Below are positions 1 to 8,103 of a stretch of DNA of 48,072 bases, piece after piece. The stretch is from assembly GCA_944393385.1 (NCBI GenBank), contig CALYAA010000013.1, positions 1 to 48,072 of the forward strand. Direction: 5' to 3'. The position numbers and the translations under genes were made by a program. Source of the stretch: an uncultured Clostridia bacterium (GTDB lineage: Bacteria > Bacillota > Clostridia > TANB77 > CAG-508). The notes under the pieces were generated by a model. It searched no databases and had not been told where the DNA came from. It was given only the letters and a program-made list of their open reading frames with translations. Positions within the stretch are counted from its first letter, which is position 1, and every line of letters begins with the position of its first letter.

Positions 1-990
1 ATTATAAACATTAGAAAAAATATTAAATTAAAAAGACAAAAGAAAACAATAATTAATATAGCACAAGAAATAGAAGAATATAAATATAAAATAGGAAAAA
101 CTAAAGAAAATTCATATTTAACAAATATTGCGACAATAGAAAGGATTAAAAAAAGTGAATTTGCTAATATTTCTATTAATAAAGTAACAAAAAAGCAAAT
201 TGAAGATTTTTTACAAACAGAAAGAGTAAAATCTAATGCAACAATAAAAAAAGAATATAGAATGTTAAAACATGTTTATGAATATGCCAAATACAAGAAA
301 TATATACTAAATAATTATTTTGAAGGAATCAATTCAATAGAAAAACCTAAAAGTTTAAAAGAAGATAAAGATGTTGTTGCATTTACATTTTATGAACAAA
401 ATAAATTAGAAAATTATTTAAAAACACATACATCTAGATATAAAAATATCATATTATTATGTTTATATACTGGAATGAGAATTGGAGAAGTTTTAGCATT
501 AAATTATGAGGATGATATTGATTTAGAAAATAAAATGATTAAAATATCAAAAACATTAACAAAGGATTTAAATAAAAATACAATTATAGGAACAACTAAA
601 ACAAAAAATGGAAAGAGAAATATTGAAATCAATGAATTGACTGAAGAAATTATTAATGATTCACTTAAAAATAAAGTTGAAAATCCAAATAAAGTTTTAT
701 ATTGTAAAAATAATGGACAATTATATATTGATAACACTGTAAATTCAGCATTTAAACAAATATGTATAAAAGCTGGAATTACAAGACCGGTAAATACACA
801 TATGTTAAGACACACATTTGCAACAAGATGTCTTGAAGCTGGTGTTGATTTACCTGTATTGCAAAAGTTAATGGGACATGCTAATATAGAAACAACAGTA
901 AATATTTATGGCGATATTCTTAATTATTATAAACAAAAAGAAACACAAAAAGTAATTGATTATTTAAAGAAAAGAAAGGCTAAAAATTAG
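1..990 (+). CDS. Tyrosine recombinase / phage-type integrase, 5' end outside window
   Basis: The frame is open from base 1, so the gene begins upstream of the window; 329 codons are visible. It looks like a site-specific DNA recombinase of the tyrosine family that integrates or excises a mobile element. The first ~110 visible codons resemble the helical core-binding (SAM-like) domain. The catalytic domain follows, with the first Arg in TGMRIGEV (visible codon ~160), HMLR (His ~267, Arg ~270), the later His in MGHANIETT (~293) and the nucleophile Tyr in VNIYGDI (~303), i.e. R...HxxR...H...Y. It is very A-rich with a basic C-terminus. No excisionase or cargo gene is visible because the element would extend to the left. 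A chromosomal Xer protein is less likely given the N-terminal region, but I cannot exclude it. Confidence 0.9.
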   Translation: MINIRKNIKLKRQKKTIINIAQEIEEYKYKIGKTKENSYLTNIATIERIKKSEFANISINKVTKKQIEDFLQTERVKSNATIKKEYRMLKHVYEYAKYKKYILNNYFEGINSIEKPKSLKEDKDVVAFTFYEQNKLENYLKTHTSRYKNIILLCLYTGMRIGEVLALNYEDDIDLENKMIKISKTLTKDLNKNTIIGTTKTKNGKRNIEINELTEEIINDSLKNKVENPNKVLYCKNNGQLYIDNTVNSAFKQICIKAGITRPVNTHMLRHTFATRCLEAGVDLPVLQKLMGHANIETTVNIYGDILNYYKQKETQKVIDYLKKRKAKN

Positions 991-1003
991 CTTCGAATAT
1001 TAC

Positions 1004-1031
1004 GAAATTGTTAAATGTATGTTACAATTTC
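1004..1031. repeat. Short inverted repeat after the integrase gene
   Basis: GAAATTGT (1004-1011) and ACAATTTC (1024-1031) are perfect 8-bp complements around a 12-nt loop. The repeat ends 10 bases before the -35 box of the rsmD promoter. No T-run follows, so it is a weak terminator candidate. It could be an operator, or half of an attachment site for the integrase next to it. Confidence 0.4.
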
Positions 1032-1041
1032 ATTAATACTA

Positions 1042-1069
1042 TTGACATTATACAAAAAAAGTATAAAAT
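1042..1069 (+). promoter_or_regulatory. Sigma-A type promoter for rsmD
   Basis: TTGACA (1042-1047), a 16-base spacer and TAAAAT (1064-1069). It starts the rsmD/coiled-coil gene pair and separates chromosomal genes from the integrase. Confidence 0.7.
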
Positions 1070-1112
1070 AATGATATATAAAATGCATTAGAAAGGTAAA
1101 ATTCAAAAAAGA

Positions 1113-1676
1113 ATGAGAATAATTAGTGGTACTGCAAGAGGAACAAAACTATATACACTTGAAGGCATAGAAACAAGACCAACTTTAGATAGAGTAAAAG
1201 AATCTATTTTTAATATAATTCAATCTGAAATAAAAGATTCTGTAGTTTTAGATTTATTCTCAGGAAGTGGTGCAATAGGATTAGAATTATTAAGTAGAGG
1301 AGCAAAAAAAGCTATATTATGCGATAAATCTAGAGATGCAATACAAATTATAAATAAAAATGTTCAAAAAACACATTTTCAAGATAAAGTAGAAATATAT
1401 AATGTGGATTTTAAAACAACCATCAAAAAACTAGAAAATCAAAAATTTGATATTATTTATATTGACCCACCATATGTAACAGACTATGTTAAAATTGCAG
1501 TAGAAGAAATAGTAAAATTCAAATTAATTAACTATAATACAAAAATAATTATAGAAACAGATGATGAAGAAAGAATATTAAAACAAATAGAAAATATAAA
1601 TGTTAGAGTAGTTGATAAAAGAAAATATGGAAGAGCTACGATAATATTCTTAAAATACATTAGAACTGATACCTAG
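1113..1676 (+). CDS. rsmD: 16S rRNA (guanine966-N2)-methyltransferase RsmD
   Basis: Methylates G966 of 16S rRNA in the small subunit using S-adenosylmethionine. The N-terminus MRIISGTARGTKL is the family signature and fixes the start. The Rossmann motif I is VLDLFSGSGAIGLE (residues ~44-57). The catalytic N-methyltransferase motif DPPY lies at residues 118-121. The length of 187 residues is normal. A purine-rich GAAAGG at 1091-1096 is rather far (16 bases) from the ATG. The next gene begins 13 bases after the stop, so the two are probably co-transcribed. In many Clostridia coaD follows rsmD; here it does not. Confidence 0.93.
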   Translation: MRIISGTARGTKLYTLEGIETRPTLDRVKESIFNIIQSEIKDSVVLDLFSGSGAIGLELLSRGAKKAILCDKSRDAIQIINKNVQKTHFQDKVEIYNVDFKTTIKKLENQKFDIIYIDPPYVTDYVKIAVEEIVKFKLINYNTKIIIETDDEERILKQIENINVRVVDKRKYGRATIIFLKYIRTDT

Positions 1677-1689
1677 AAAGGGGTAAAAT

Positions 1690-2193
1690 ATGGAGATATT
1701 TACATTATTAGAAACTTTAGAAGATATATTAGAAAATAGTAAAGGATTACCTTTTACAAGTAAAACAATGGTAGATAAAGAAGAAATTCTTGATATTATT
1801 AAAGAAATTAGAATAAAACTACCTGATGAATTAAAACAAGCAAAATGGGTAAAAGAGGAAAGACAAAGAATATTAGCAGAAGCTCAAAAGGAAGCAGACG
1901 GAATTGTAAAAGAAGCAGAAAATAGAATTATAGCTATGATTGATGAACACGAAATTACAAGAAAAGCTTATGAACAAAAAGCAGAAATAATAGAAACTGC
2001 AAATGAAATGTCTAGAGAAATATCACAAGGAACAAAAGAATATGCAAATAGCTTATTAAATTCTACAGAAGGTGTTCTTACTGATGCTTTAGCAAAATTA
2101 GAAAAAGATATTAGTGAAGCAGCAAATATGATGCAAATGTCTTTAGAGGGAACAATTAAAACGATTCAAAACAGTAAAAAAGAATTACAATAA
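1690..2193 (+). CDS. Coiled-coil protein resembling ATP synthase subunit b/H-like 'ATPase'
   Basis: 167 residues, almost entirely predicted helix and coiled coil. The motif LPDELKQAKWVKEERQRIL (residues ~43-61) precedes long Glu/Lys/Ala-rich heptads. Proteins of this appearance sit beside rsmD or coaD in Clostridia and are usually labelled ATPase or ATP synthase subunit-like, but there is no nucleotide-binding motif and no membrane segment here. The likely role is a soluble scaffold or dimeric coiled coil; function is unknown. The AGAAAGGGG ribosome-binding site (1675-1683) is correctly placed, and a strong terminator follows. Confidence 0.6.
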   Translation: MEIFTLLETLEDILENSKGLPFTSKTMVDKEEILDIIKEIRIKLPDELKQAKWVKEERQRILAEAQKEADGIVKEAENRIIAMIDEHEITRKAYEQKAEIIETANEMSREISQGTKEYANSLLNSTEGVLTDALAKLEKDISEAANMMQMSLEGTIKTIQNSKKELQ

Positions 2194-2200
2194 AAAAGGG

Positions 2201-2246
2201 GGACACCCCTTATGTGATATTACATAAGGTAGTGTCCTTATTTTAA
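2201..2246 (+). terminator. Rho-independent terminator
   Basis: GGACAC (2201-2206) pairs with GTGTCC (2232-2237), and CCTTATGT pairs with ACATAAGG inside it, with a small internal bulge. TTATTTT follows. It ends the rsmD operon. Confidence 0.85.
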
Positions 2247-2305
2247 AATTTTATGTAATTTGATTTATTAAAGTTGCGACTGAAAAGAGAGGAATGTGGT
2301 GAATT

Positions 2306-4693
2306 GTGGCAAAGAAAAGAAGTAAAAAAAAGAAAAAACAGAATAATACACAAGACTTAGGATTAGTAATAGTTATTATATTTAGTATTTTATTAACAGT
2401 ATTAATATATACTCAATCAGGAACTGTAGGAATTGCTTTAAGTGATTTTTTTGGAGGAATGTTTGGATTTTTAAAATATATATTACCTATAGGTTCTTTT
2501 GCTGTTGCTATAAAGATGGCATGTGTTGATGAAGATGGATATATATCATCAAAAATATTCCAGTATACTTTATTATTAATATTTATTGCTGTAATATTAA
2601 GTGTAGTGCAAATATATAATGGAGAAATTAATATAGAACAAAATATATCAGAAATTGTAAAAGATGCATATCAACTTGGAGAAAATAATATAGGAGGTGG
2701 AGCATTAGGAACAATTGCTGCTGTTCCGCTATTTAAATTATTTGGAAAAGGTGGAACTATTATTTTAAGTATAGGTGCAGCAATTATTTTATTTGCAACA
2801 ACATTTGGAATAAATGTATCAGAAATTATTAGAAATTTAATGCAACATGCAGTTGATAATAGTAAAGAAAAACATGAACAAAGATTAGAAGAAAGAGAAG
2901 AGAAAAATAATAGAAGAAAAGAAAGAATTGCAGCTACAAGAGAACAAGCAGAAAGGGAAAAATTAACTCAAAAAGAAAAGAAAGAAAAATTAAGAGAAGA
3001 AAATAGAAGAGCATATTTAAGCATTGATGATGAAGAAAAAGAAGAACAAATAAAAATAAATTTAAATGGAAGAATAAATTCAGAAAACCAACAAACTTCT
3101 TCTGAACCAGATTTTATTGAAAATGACTTGTTTAAAAAAGAAGAGGAGAAGAAAGAAGATAAAACAAAACAAGTATTACAATTAGAACATGCAATTTCAG
3201 TTGAAGATGAAAACTACCAATATCCACCAATAGAATTATTAAGTAAAGGCGAAAAAAAGGCAATTAAAGGTGGAGCAAAAGCATTAGCAGATGTTGCTAC
3301 AAAATTACAAAAAACGTTATATAGTTTTGGTGTTCAAGCAAAAGTTGAAAATGTTACAGTAGGACCAGCTATAACTAGATATGAATTAAAACCTGCTGAG
3401 GGTGTTCGTGTTAGTAAAATTGCAAATTTAGCTGATGATATTGCTTTAAATTTAGCAGCAGAAACAATAAGAATAGAAGCTCCAATTCCAGGCAAACAAG
3501 CTGTAGGAATTGAAGTTCCAAATCAAGAAAAAGAAATGGTCCATTTAAGGGAAGTTCTTGAAAGTGATGAATTTGCAGATAGTAAATCTAAAATGAGTGT
3601 AGCACTTGGAAAAGATGTTGCAGGAAAAGTTATTATAGCAGATATGGCAAAAATGCCACATACATTAATAGCAGGTTCAACTGGTTCAGGAAAAAGTGTC
3701 TGTATCAATACAATAATAACAAGTATTATATATAAAGCAAAACCTAGTGAGGTAAAATTAGTTATGGTAGATCCAAAGGTAGTAGAACTTTCTGTTTATA
3801 ATGGAATACCACATTTACTAATACCTGTTGTTACAGACCCTAAAAAAGCAGCAGGAGCACTTGCCTGGGCAGTACAAGAAATGGACAATAGATATAATTT
3901 ATTTGCTCAAAAAGGTGTAAGAGATTTAAAAGGTTACAATGCTTTAGTAGAAAAAGAAGAAGGTGCAGGAAAGTTACCTCAAATATTAATTATTATAGAT
4001 GAGTTGGCAGATTTAATGATGGTTGCAGCAAAAGATGTAGAAGATTCTATATGTCGTTTAGCACAAAAGGCAAGAGCAGCTGGAATGCACTTAATTATTG
4101 CAACTCAAAGACCATCTGTTGATGTAATTACAGGAATAATAAAAGCTAATATTCCATCAAGAATTGCATTTGCGGTATCATCACAAGTAGATTCAAGAAC
4201 AATATTAGACCAAGTTGGAGCAGAAAAATTATTGGGAAAAGGTGATATGCTATTTTATCCAACAGGTGCTTCAAAACCTACTAGAATTCAAGGTGCATTT
4301 GTATCTGATGATGAAGTTGAAAAAATTGTTTCATTTGTAAAATCAAATGGAGAAGCAACATATAATGAAGATATTTTAGATACAATAGAAAACAGCGGTA
4401 AACCAGATAAAGAGATTCAAGAAACAAATTCTAAAGAGTCTGGAGAAAAAGTAGATGAACATTTAATGGAAGCAATTGAATTGGTTATAGAAACAGGTCA
4501 AGCATCAACATCATTTATACAAAGGAGATTTAATGTAGGATATGCTCGTGCTGGTAGAATAATTGACCAAATGGAGGAAAGAGGAGTTATATCAGGATAC
4601 CAAGGCAGTAAGCCACGTCAAGTATTGATGTCAAAAGAACAATGGGAAGAATTAAAAATGGGAACTGCACCAATAGAAGAAAATGCTAATTAA
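2306..4693 (+). CDS. ftsK: DNA translocase FtsK/SpoIIIE
   Basis: An ATP-driven DNA pump that clears chromosomes from the division or sporulation septum. Residues ~18-170 hold about four membrane segments. Residues ~185-240 are a charged coiled-coil linker. The motor domain has Walker A GSTGSGKS near residue 456 and Walker B LIIIDELADLMM near residue 570, followed by the conserved RAAGMHLIIATQRPSVDVITG block. The C-terminal ~70 residues (EHLMEAIELVIETGQAS...) are the winged-helix gamma domain that reads orienting sequences. The length of 795 residues is typical. The start is GTG at 2306 (MAKKRSKKKK). An AGAGAGGA lies upstream at 2286-2293. Whether it acts in division or sporulation cannot be told from the sequence. 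Confidence 0.95.
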   Translation: MAKKRSKKKKKQNNTQDLGLVIVIIFSILLTVLIYTQSGTVGIALSDFFGGMFGFLKYILPIGSFAVAIKMACVDEDGYISSKIFQYTLLLIFIAVILSVVQIYNGEINIEQNISEIVKDAYQLGENNIGGGALGTIAAVPLFKLFGKGGTIILSIGAAIILFATTFGINVSEIIRNLMQHAVDNSKEKHEQRLEEREEKNNRRKERIAATREQAEREKLTQKEKKEKLREENRRAYLSIDDEEKEEQIKINLNGRINSENQQTSSEPDFIENDLFKKEEEKKEDKTKQVLQLEHAISVEDENYQYPPIELLSKGEKKAIKGGAKALADVATKLQKTLYSFGVQAKVENVTVGPAITRYELKPAEGVRVSKIANLADDIALNLAAETIRIEAPIPGKQAVGIEVPNQEKEMVHLREVLESDEFADSKSKMSVALGKDVAGKVIIADMAKMPHTLIAGSTGSGKSVCINTIITSIIYKAKPSEVKLVMVDPKVVELSVYNGIPHLLIPVVTDPKKAAGALAWAVQEMDNRYNLFAQKGVRDLKGYNALVEKEEGAGKLPQILIIIDELADLMMVAAKDVEDSICRLAQKARAAGMHLIIATQRPSVDVITGIIKANIPSRIAFAVSSQVDSRTILDQVGAEKLLGKGDMLFYPTGASKPTRIQGAFVSDDEVEKIVSFVKSNGEATYNEDILDTIENSGKPDKEIQETNSKESGEKVDEHLMEAIELVIETGQASTSFIQRRFNVGYARAGRIIDQMEERGVISGYQGSKPRQVLMSKEQWEELKMGTAPIEENAN

Positions 4694-4716
4694 CAAAAGA
4701 AAGGTGGGGAAGATAT

Positions 4717-6243
4717 ATGTTAGAAAAAATCAGAAAAATGGACAGAAATGAAGCTTTAGAGATGGTTTTAGATCAAAAAGATATTGATGAAAAAACTAAA
4801 AGTCTTCTCCAAGGAATTCTTTATAAAATAGAAGTATCTTATAATGATTATAAAAAAGCCAAAGTAATAAATAAAACAGAGAGACAATATATAGATGAAA
4901 TAATATTAAATATAAAAAAGAAATGTAATAAAATTGTTACAGTACGTTTTAATGACAAAATTGAAGATACAAAAATAAAAGAAGAATTAGAAAAAAATAA
5001 ATTTTATATTGATGAAAAACAAATTGTTACATATCCTATAGAAGAAAAATTATTATATGCAATAGAAAAAAGTATTAATAAAAAGAAAATATTAAATGGA
5101 AAATATGGAGTTTTTGCAACAACTATTTCAAATTTTATTATAACAGGCAAAAATATTGATAGAGTAGAAGTTTTAAGAGATTTTAATGGATGGTCATGGA
5201 CAACAATAAAACAAGAAATAGAAAATATAAAAGCAAATTTAGTCTATCAATCATTACAATTATTATTTGGTGAAGAATTTATGCAAAATTGGACACTAGA
5301 TACAGATGGAATTATTGGATATTTTGATATATTAAAAAATCAAATAAGTGAAAAATATGGAGAAAATATTTCAACAAAATTCGAAAAAATATTAGAAAAA
5401 GTATCTTTACTAAATGAATCAAAATATAATTATTCGTTTAAAAAAGAGAACATTCAAAAATTAAATGAAATACAAGAAAAAATTAAATTAATGAATGAAG
5501 TTCCACAATATATTACAGAATTAACAGAAGAAAAGAAAGAAATAGAAAGAGAAATTGCAGAACATCAAAAATTTCTAAATTCTGAAAAAAGAATTTTAGA
5601 AGAATATAATAAACTTAGTGAAAAGGCTGTAATAGAAAATAAAATAGTAAGTGTAAATACAATTAAAAAGAAGATTAGAACTCAAATAATAGAATTATTA
5701 AATAAAATAGATGAGATAAATAATAGTTTAAAACCAGATAATTTTTTTCAATTAAAAGAGCAAATTAATGAAGAGAAATATCTATTTGAAACAATTTATT
5801 ATACAATAGATGAAGAAAACGATTTATACATTGAATTTGAAAATATTTTTTTACAATGTTTTGAAAGACAAATAAAAAATGTAAAGCCAGATGAATTAAT
5901 AAAATTAATATATAAATTTAGATATTATCTATTATTGCCTTTTGATGAAACTAAATCTATCAAAGATGTAGACTTTTTTGAAGAAAAAATTGTTGAAATA
6001 AAAAAAGAATTATTAAAACAAGCAAAAAAATTAAAAGTTGTTTCAAATAATGTTCCATTTGAAGTTTGGACACATATTTTTGACACTAGAATAATAGAAT
6101 TAAATCAATTATACTATAAAATTTTTACAGAATATGATAAAAAATATGTTCAAATTTTTGATGAAAAAATTTCTGAAGAAAAGTATTTAATTAATAATAT
6201 TGAAAAAAATAAAATAAATAAAAAGACAAAAATATTTATATAA
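4717..6243 (+). CDS. Unknown 508-residue coiled-coil protein downstream of ftsK
   Basis: I do not recognise a family. It begins 23 bases after ftsK behind AAAGGTGGGG (4700-4709), so it is probably co-transcribed with ftsK. Residues 1-100 are charged and helical. Residues ~105-200 look globular and contain the Trp-rich stretch FNGWSWTTIKQEIENIKANL. Residues ~245-330 are strong coiled coil (EEKKEIEREIAEHQKFL). Residues ~345-500 are helical with scattered aromatic residues. There is no signal peptide, membrane segment or catalytic motif. A structural or septum-associated partner of FtsK is possible but rests only on position. Confidence 0.6.
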   Translation: MLEKIRKMDRNEALEMVLDQKDIDEKTKSLLQGILYKIEVSYNDYKKAKVINKTERQYIDEIILNIKKKCNKIVTVRFNDKIEDTKIKEELEKNKFYIDEKQIVTYPIEEKLLYAIEKSINKKKILNGKYGVFATTISNFIITGKNIDRVEVLRDFNGWSWTTIKQEIENIKANLVYQSLQLLFGEEFMQNWTLDTDGIIGYFDILKNQISEKYGENISTKFEKILEKVSLLNESKYNYSFKKENIQKLNEIQEKIKLMNEVPQYITELTEEKKEIEREIAEHQKFLNSEKRILEEYNKLSEKAVIENKIVSVNTIKKKIRTQIIELLNKIDEINNSLKPDNFFQLKEQINEEKYLFETIYYTIDEENDLYIEFENIFLQCFERQIKNVKPDELIKLIYKFRYYLLLPFDETKSIKDVDFFEEKIVEIKKELLKQAKKLKVVSNNVPFEVWTHIFDTRIIELNQLYYKIFTEYDKKYVQIFDEKISEEKYLINNIEKNKINKKTKIFI

Positions 6244-6244
6244 A

Positions 6245-6334
6245 ACACAAATGAAAAAATTGTTTGAAAAGTGCTGAGTTTTGATATTGTCTAAATTCTT
6301 ATAACTTTTCAACAGGATTTGTGTCCAAGGAAGG
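6245..6334 (+). promoter_or_regulatory. Structured leader of the beta-CASP enzyme gene (leader A)
   Basis: Two nested stems can be read. The outer one is ACACAAAT (6245-6252) with ATTTGTGT (6317-6324). The inner one is TTGAAAAG (6264-6271) with CTTTTCAA (6305-6312). TTTTCAACAG at 6306-6315 is followed, 21 bases start to start, by AAGGAAGGAATG at 6327-6338. The same two blocks at the same spacing occur before gpsA. A possible -10 (TATAAA) sits at 6238-6243, at the end of the previous gene. The outer stem would lie just before the ribosome-binding site. Confidence 0.5.
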
Positions 6335-6347
6335 AATGAAATTACAT

Positions 6348-7991
6348 ATGAAAATTACTTTTTTAGGTGCAACAAAGATTGTAACAGGTTCAAATTTTCT
6401 TGTTGAAGCTGCTGGCAAAAAGTTTATAGTAGATTGTGGGATGTACCAAGGAAGAGCACAGCTAGAAGAACAAAATTTTAGAGAATTTGAATATAATCCA
6501 GCAGAATTAGATTTTATGTTATTGACACATGCTCATATAGACCATTCTGGGAGAATTCCAAAATTATATAATGAAGGATTTAAAGGACCTATTTATGCAC
6601 ATAAAGCAACATGTGATTTATGTAGTATAATGTTGCCAGACAGTGGTCATATACAAGAAATGGAAGCTGAATGGAAAAATAAAAAAAGAATAAGAAAAGG
6701 TGAAGAAACAAAACCTCCTCTTTATACAGCTGATGATGCTATTAAATGTATGGAAATATTTGTACCTATTAAGTATGATGAAATAATACAAATAGATGAA
6801 AATATATTTGTACGTTTTAATGATGCAGGACATATGTTGGGTTCAAGTATAATAGAAGTATGGGCAAAAGAAGAAGGAAAACAAACAAAAGCTGTCTTCA
6901 CAGGTGATATAGGAAATAATGATATTCCACTTTTGTCTGAACCAACAATGATTGACTCTTGTGATTATTTAGTTATGGAATCTACATATGGAAGCAGACT
7001 TCATATGCGTAATGACCAAAAAGCAGAATTATTTTTGGATATTGTATCTGAAACAATTGACAATGGAGGAACAGTAGTAATTCCATCATTTGCAGTAGGT
7101 AGAACACAAGAAATTTTATATGAAATTAATAAAATAAAAGAAAATAGACATGATGAAGAATTTATGAGAAAATATGAAACCTTAATGAAAGTTCCTGTTT
7201 ATGTTGATAGTCCACTTGCAATATCTGCAACTCAAATTTTTAGAGAAAATACAGAACTTTTTGATGAAGAAGTACAAGAAGAAATGAATAGAGGAAACAA
7301 TCCTTTAGAATTTCCTGGATTGAAATTTACACAAACAGCAGATGAATCAAAAGCATTAAATGAAAGCACTGAACCATCAATTATAATTTCTGCAAGTGGA
7401 ATGTGTGATGTTGGTAGAATAAAACATCATTTAAAACACAATATTTGGAATCCAAAGAGTACTATACTTTTTGTAGGTTATCAAGCACCTGGTACTTTAG
7501 GATATGAAATAGTAAATGGAGCAAAAAAGGTTACAATATTTGGAGAAGAATTTGCAGTAAATGCTAGAATAGAATATATTGAAGGATATTCAGGACATGC
7601 AGATCAAGAATGGTTAATGAATTTTGTTTATTCATTTTATTCAAAACCAAAACATATATTTTTAGTACATGGAGAAGAAGATTCACAAGAAGTACTAAAA
7701 AATAAAATACTTGAAGAAACTGGAATAGGAGTATCTATACCAGAATATGGAGAGACATATCAATTAGATGATGAATTAAGAATAACTAATAAGATTAAAT
7801 TAGGAAAATCTGAATTATTAAGAAGAGAAGTAATAAACAGATTAGAAAAACTACAAAATGAATTTGAAGATATGAAAGTTATGGTTAAAGAAGATGTTGG
7901 AAGTAGCGAACTTCGTGATGAAGACATATTTAGAATTAATGAAAAAATAAAAGATTTAGAAAGACAAATTATAAACGTAATAGAAGGCTAA
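6348..7991 (+). CDS. MBL-fold / beta-CASP ribonuclease-like metallo-hydrolase
   Basis: Resembles the CPSF73/Ysh1-like and RNase J-like beta-CASP nucleases that cleave RNA with two zinc ions. From the start used here (MKITFLGATKIVTGSNFLVE) the zinc motif THAHIDH falls at residues ~60-66, and DAGHMLGSS and FTGDIG supply further metal ligands. The beta-CASP region includes PSFAVGRTQEILYEI and SASGMCDVGRIKHHL. FLVHGEED is the late conserved His motif. A C-terminal coiled-coil tail of ~80 residues follows. Upstream in-frame GTG 6321 and ATG 6336 overlap or crowd the AAGGAAGG ribosome-binding site, so ATG 6348 is preferred (547 residues). It could be a general RNA exonuclease; the precise substrate is unknown. 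Confidence 0.85.
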   Translation: MKITFLGATKIVTGSNFLVEAAGKKFIVDCGMYQGRAQLEEQNFREFEYNPAELDFMLLTHAHIDHSGRIPKLYNEGFKGPIYAHKATCDLCSIMLPDSGHIQEMEAEWKNKKRIRKGEETKPPLYTADDAIKCMEIFVPIKYDEIIQIDENIFVRFNDAGHMLGSSIIEVWAKEEGKQTKAVFTGDIGNNDIPLLSEPTMIDSCDYLVMESTYGSRLHMRNDQKAELFLDIVSETIDNGGTVVIPSFAVGRTQEILYEINKIKENRHDEEFMRKYETLMKVPVYVDSPLAISATQIFRENTELFDEEVQEEMNRGNNPLEFPGLKFTQTADESKALNESTEPSIIISASGMCDVGRIKHHLKHNIWNPKSTILFVGYQAPGTLGYEIVNGAKKVTIFGEEFAVNARIEYIEGYSGHADQEWLMNFVYSFYSKPKHIFLVHGEEDSQEVLKNKILEETGIGVSIPEYGETYQLDDELRITNKIKLGKSELLRREVINRLEKLQNEFEDMKVMVKEDVGSSELRDEDIFRINEKIKDLERQIINVIEG

Positions 7992-8023
7992 ATGCTACAT
8001 TTCTAGCCTATTGGGATTTTTTC
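7985..8023 (+). terminator. Probable terminator overlapping the stop codon
   Basis: AGGCTAAATG (7985-7994) pairs with CATT and TAGCCT (ending 8009) with a 2-base bulge. TTTTTT follows seven bases later (8017-8022). The U-tract distance is longer than ideal. Confidence 0.5.
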
Positions 8024-8044
8024 TTATCAATAAAAAAATCAAAT

Positions 8045-8072
8045 TTGACAAGAACTAATATGAAAATAAAAG
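8045..8072 (+). promoter_or_regulatory. Possible promoter for the GH15 gene
   Basis: TTGACA (8045-8050), 16 bases, then TAAAAG (8067-8072). The -35 is perfect and the -10 is poor. Confidence 0.4.
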
Positions 8073-8103
8073 AAACTTAGGAAAAGAAAGGGATAGAATA
8101 ACA

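Noticed and set aside
6321..6347. Upstream GTG start for the beta-CASP enzyme
   Set aside because: It would put the AAGGAAGG ribosome-binding site inside the gene; the family begins at the MKITFLG motif (6348).
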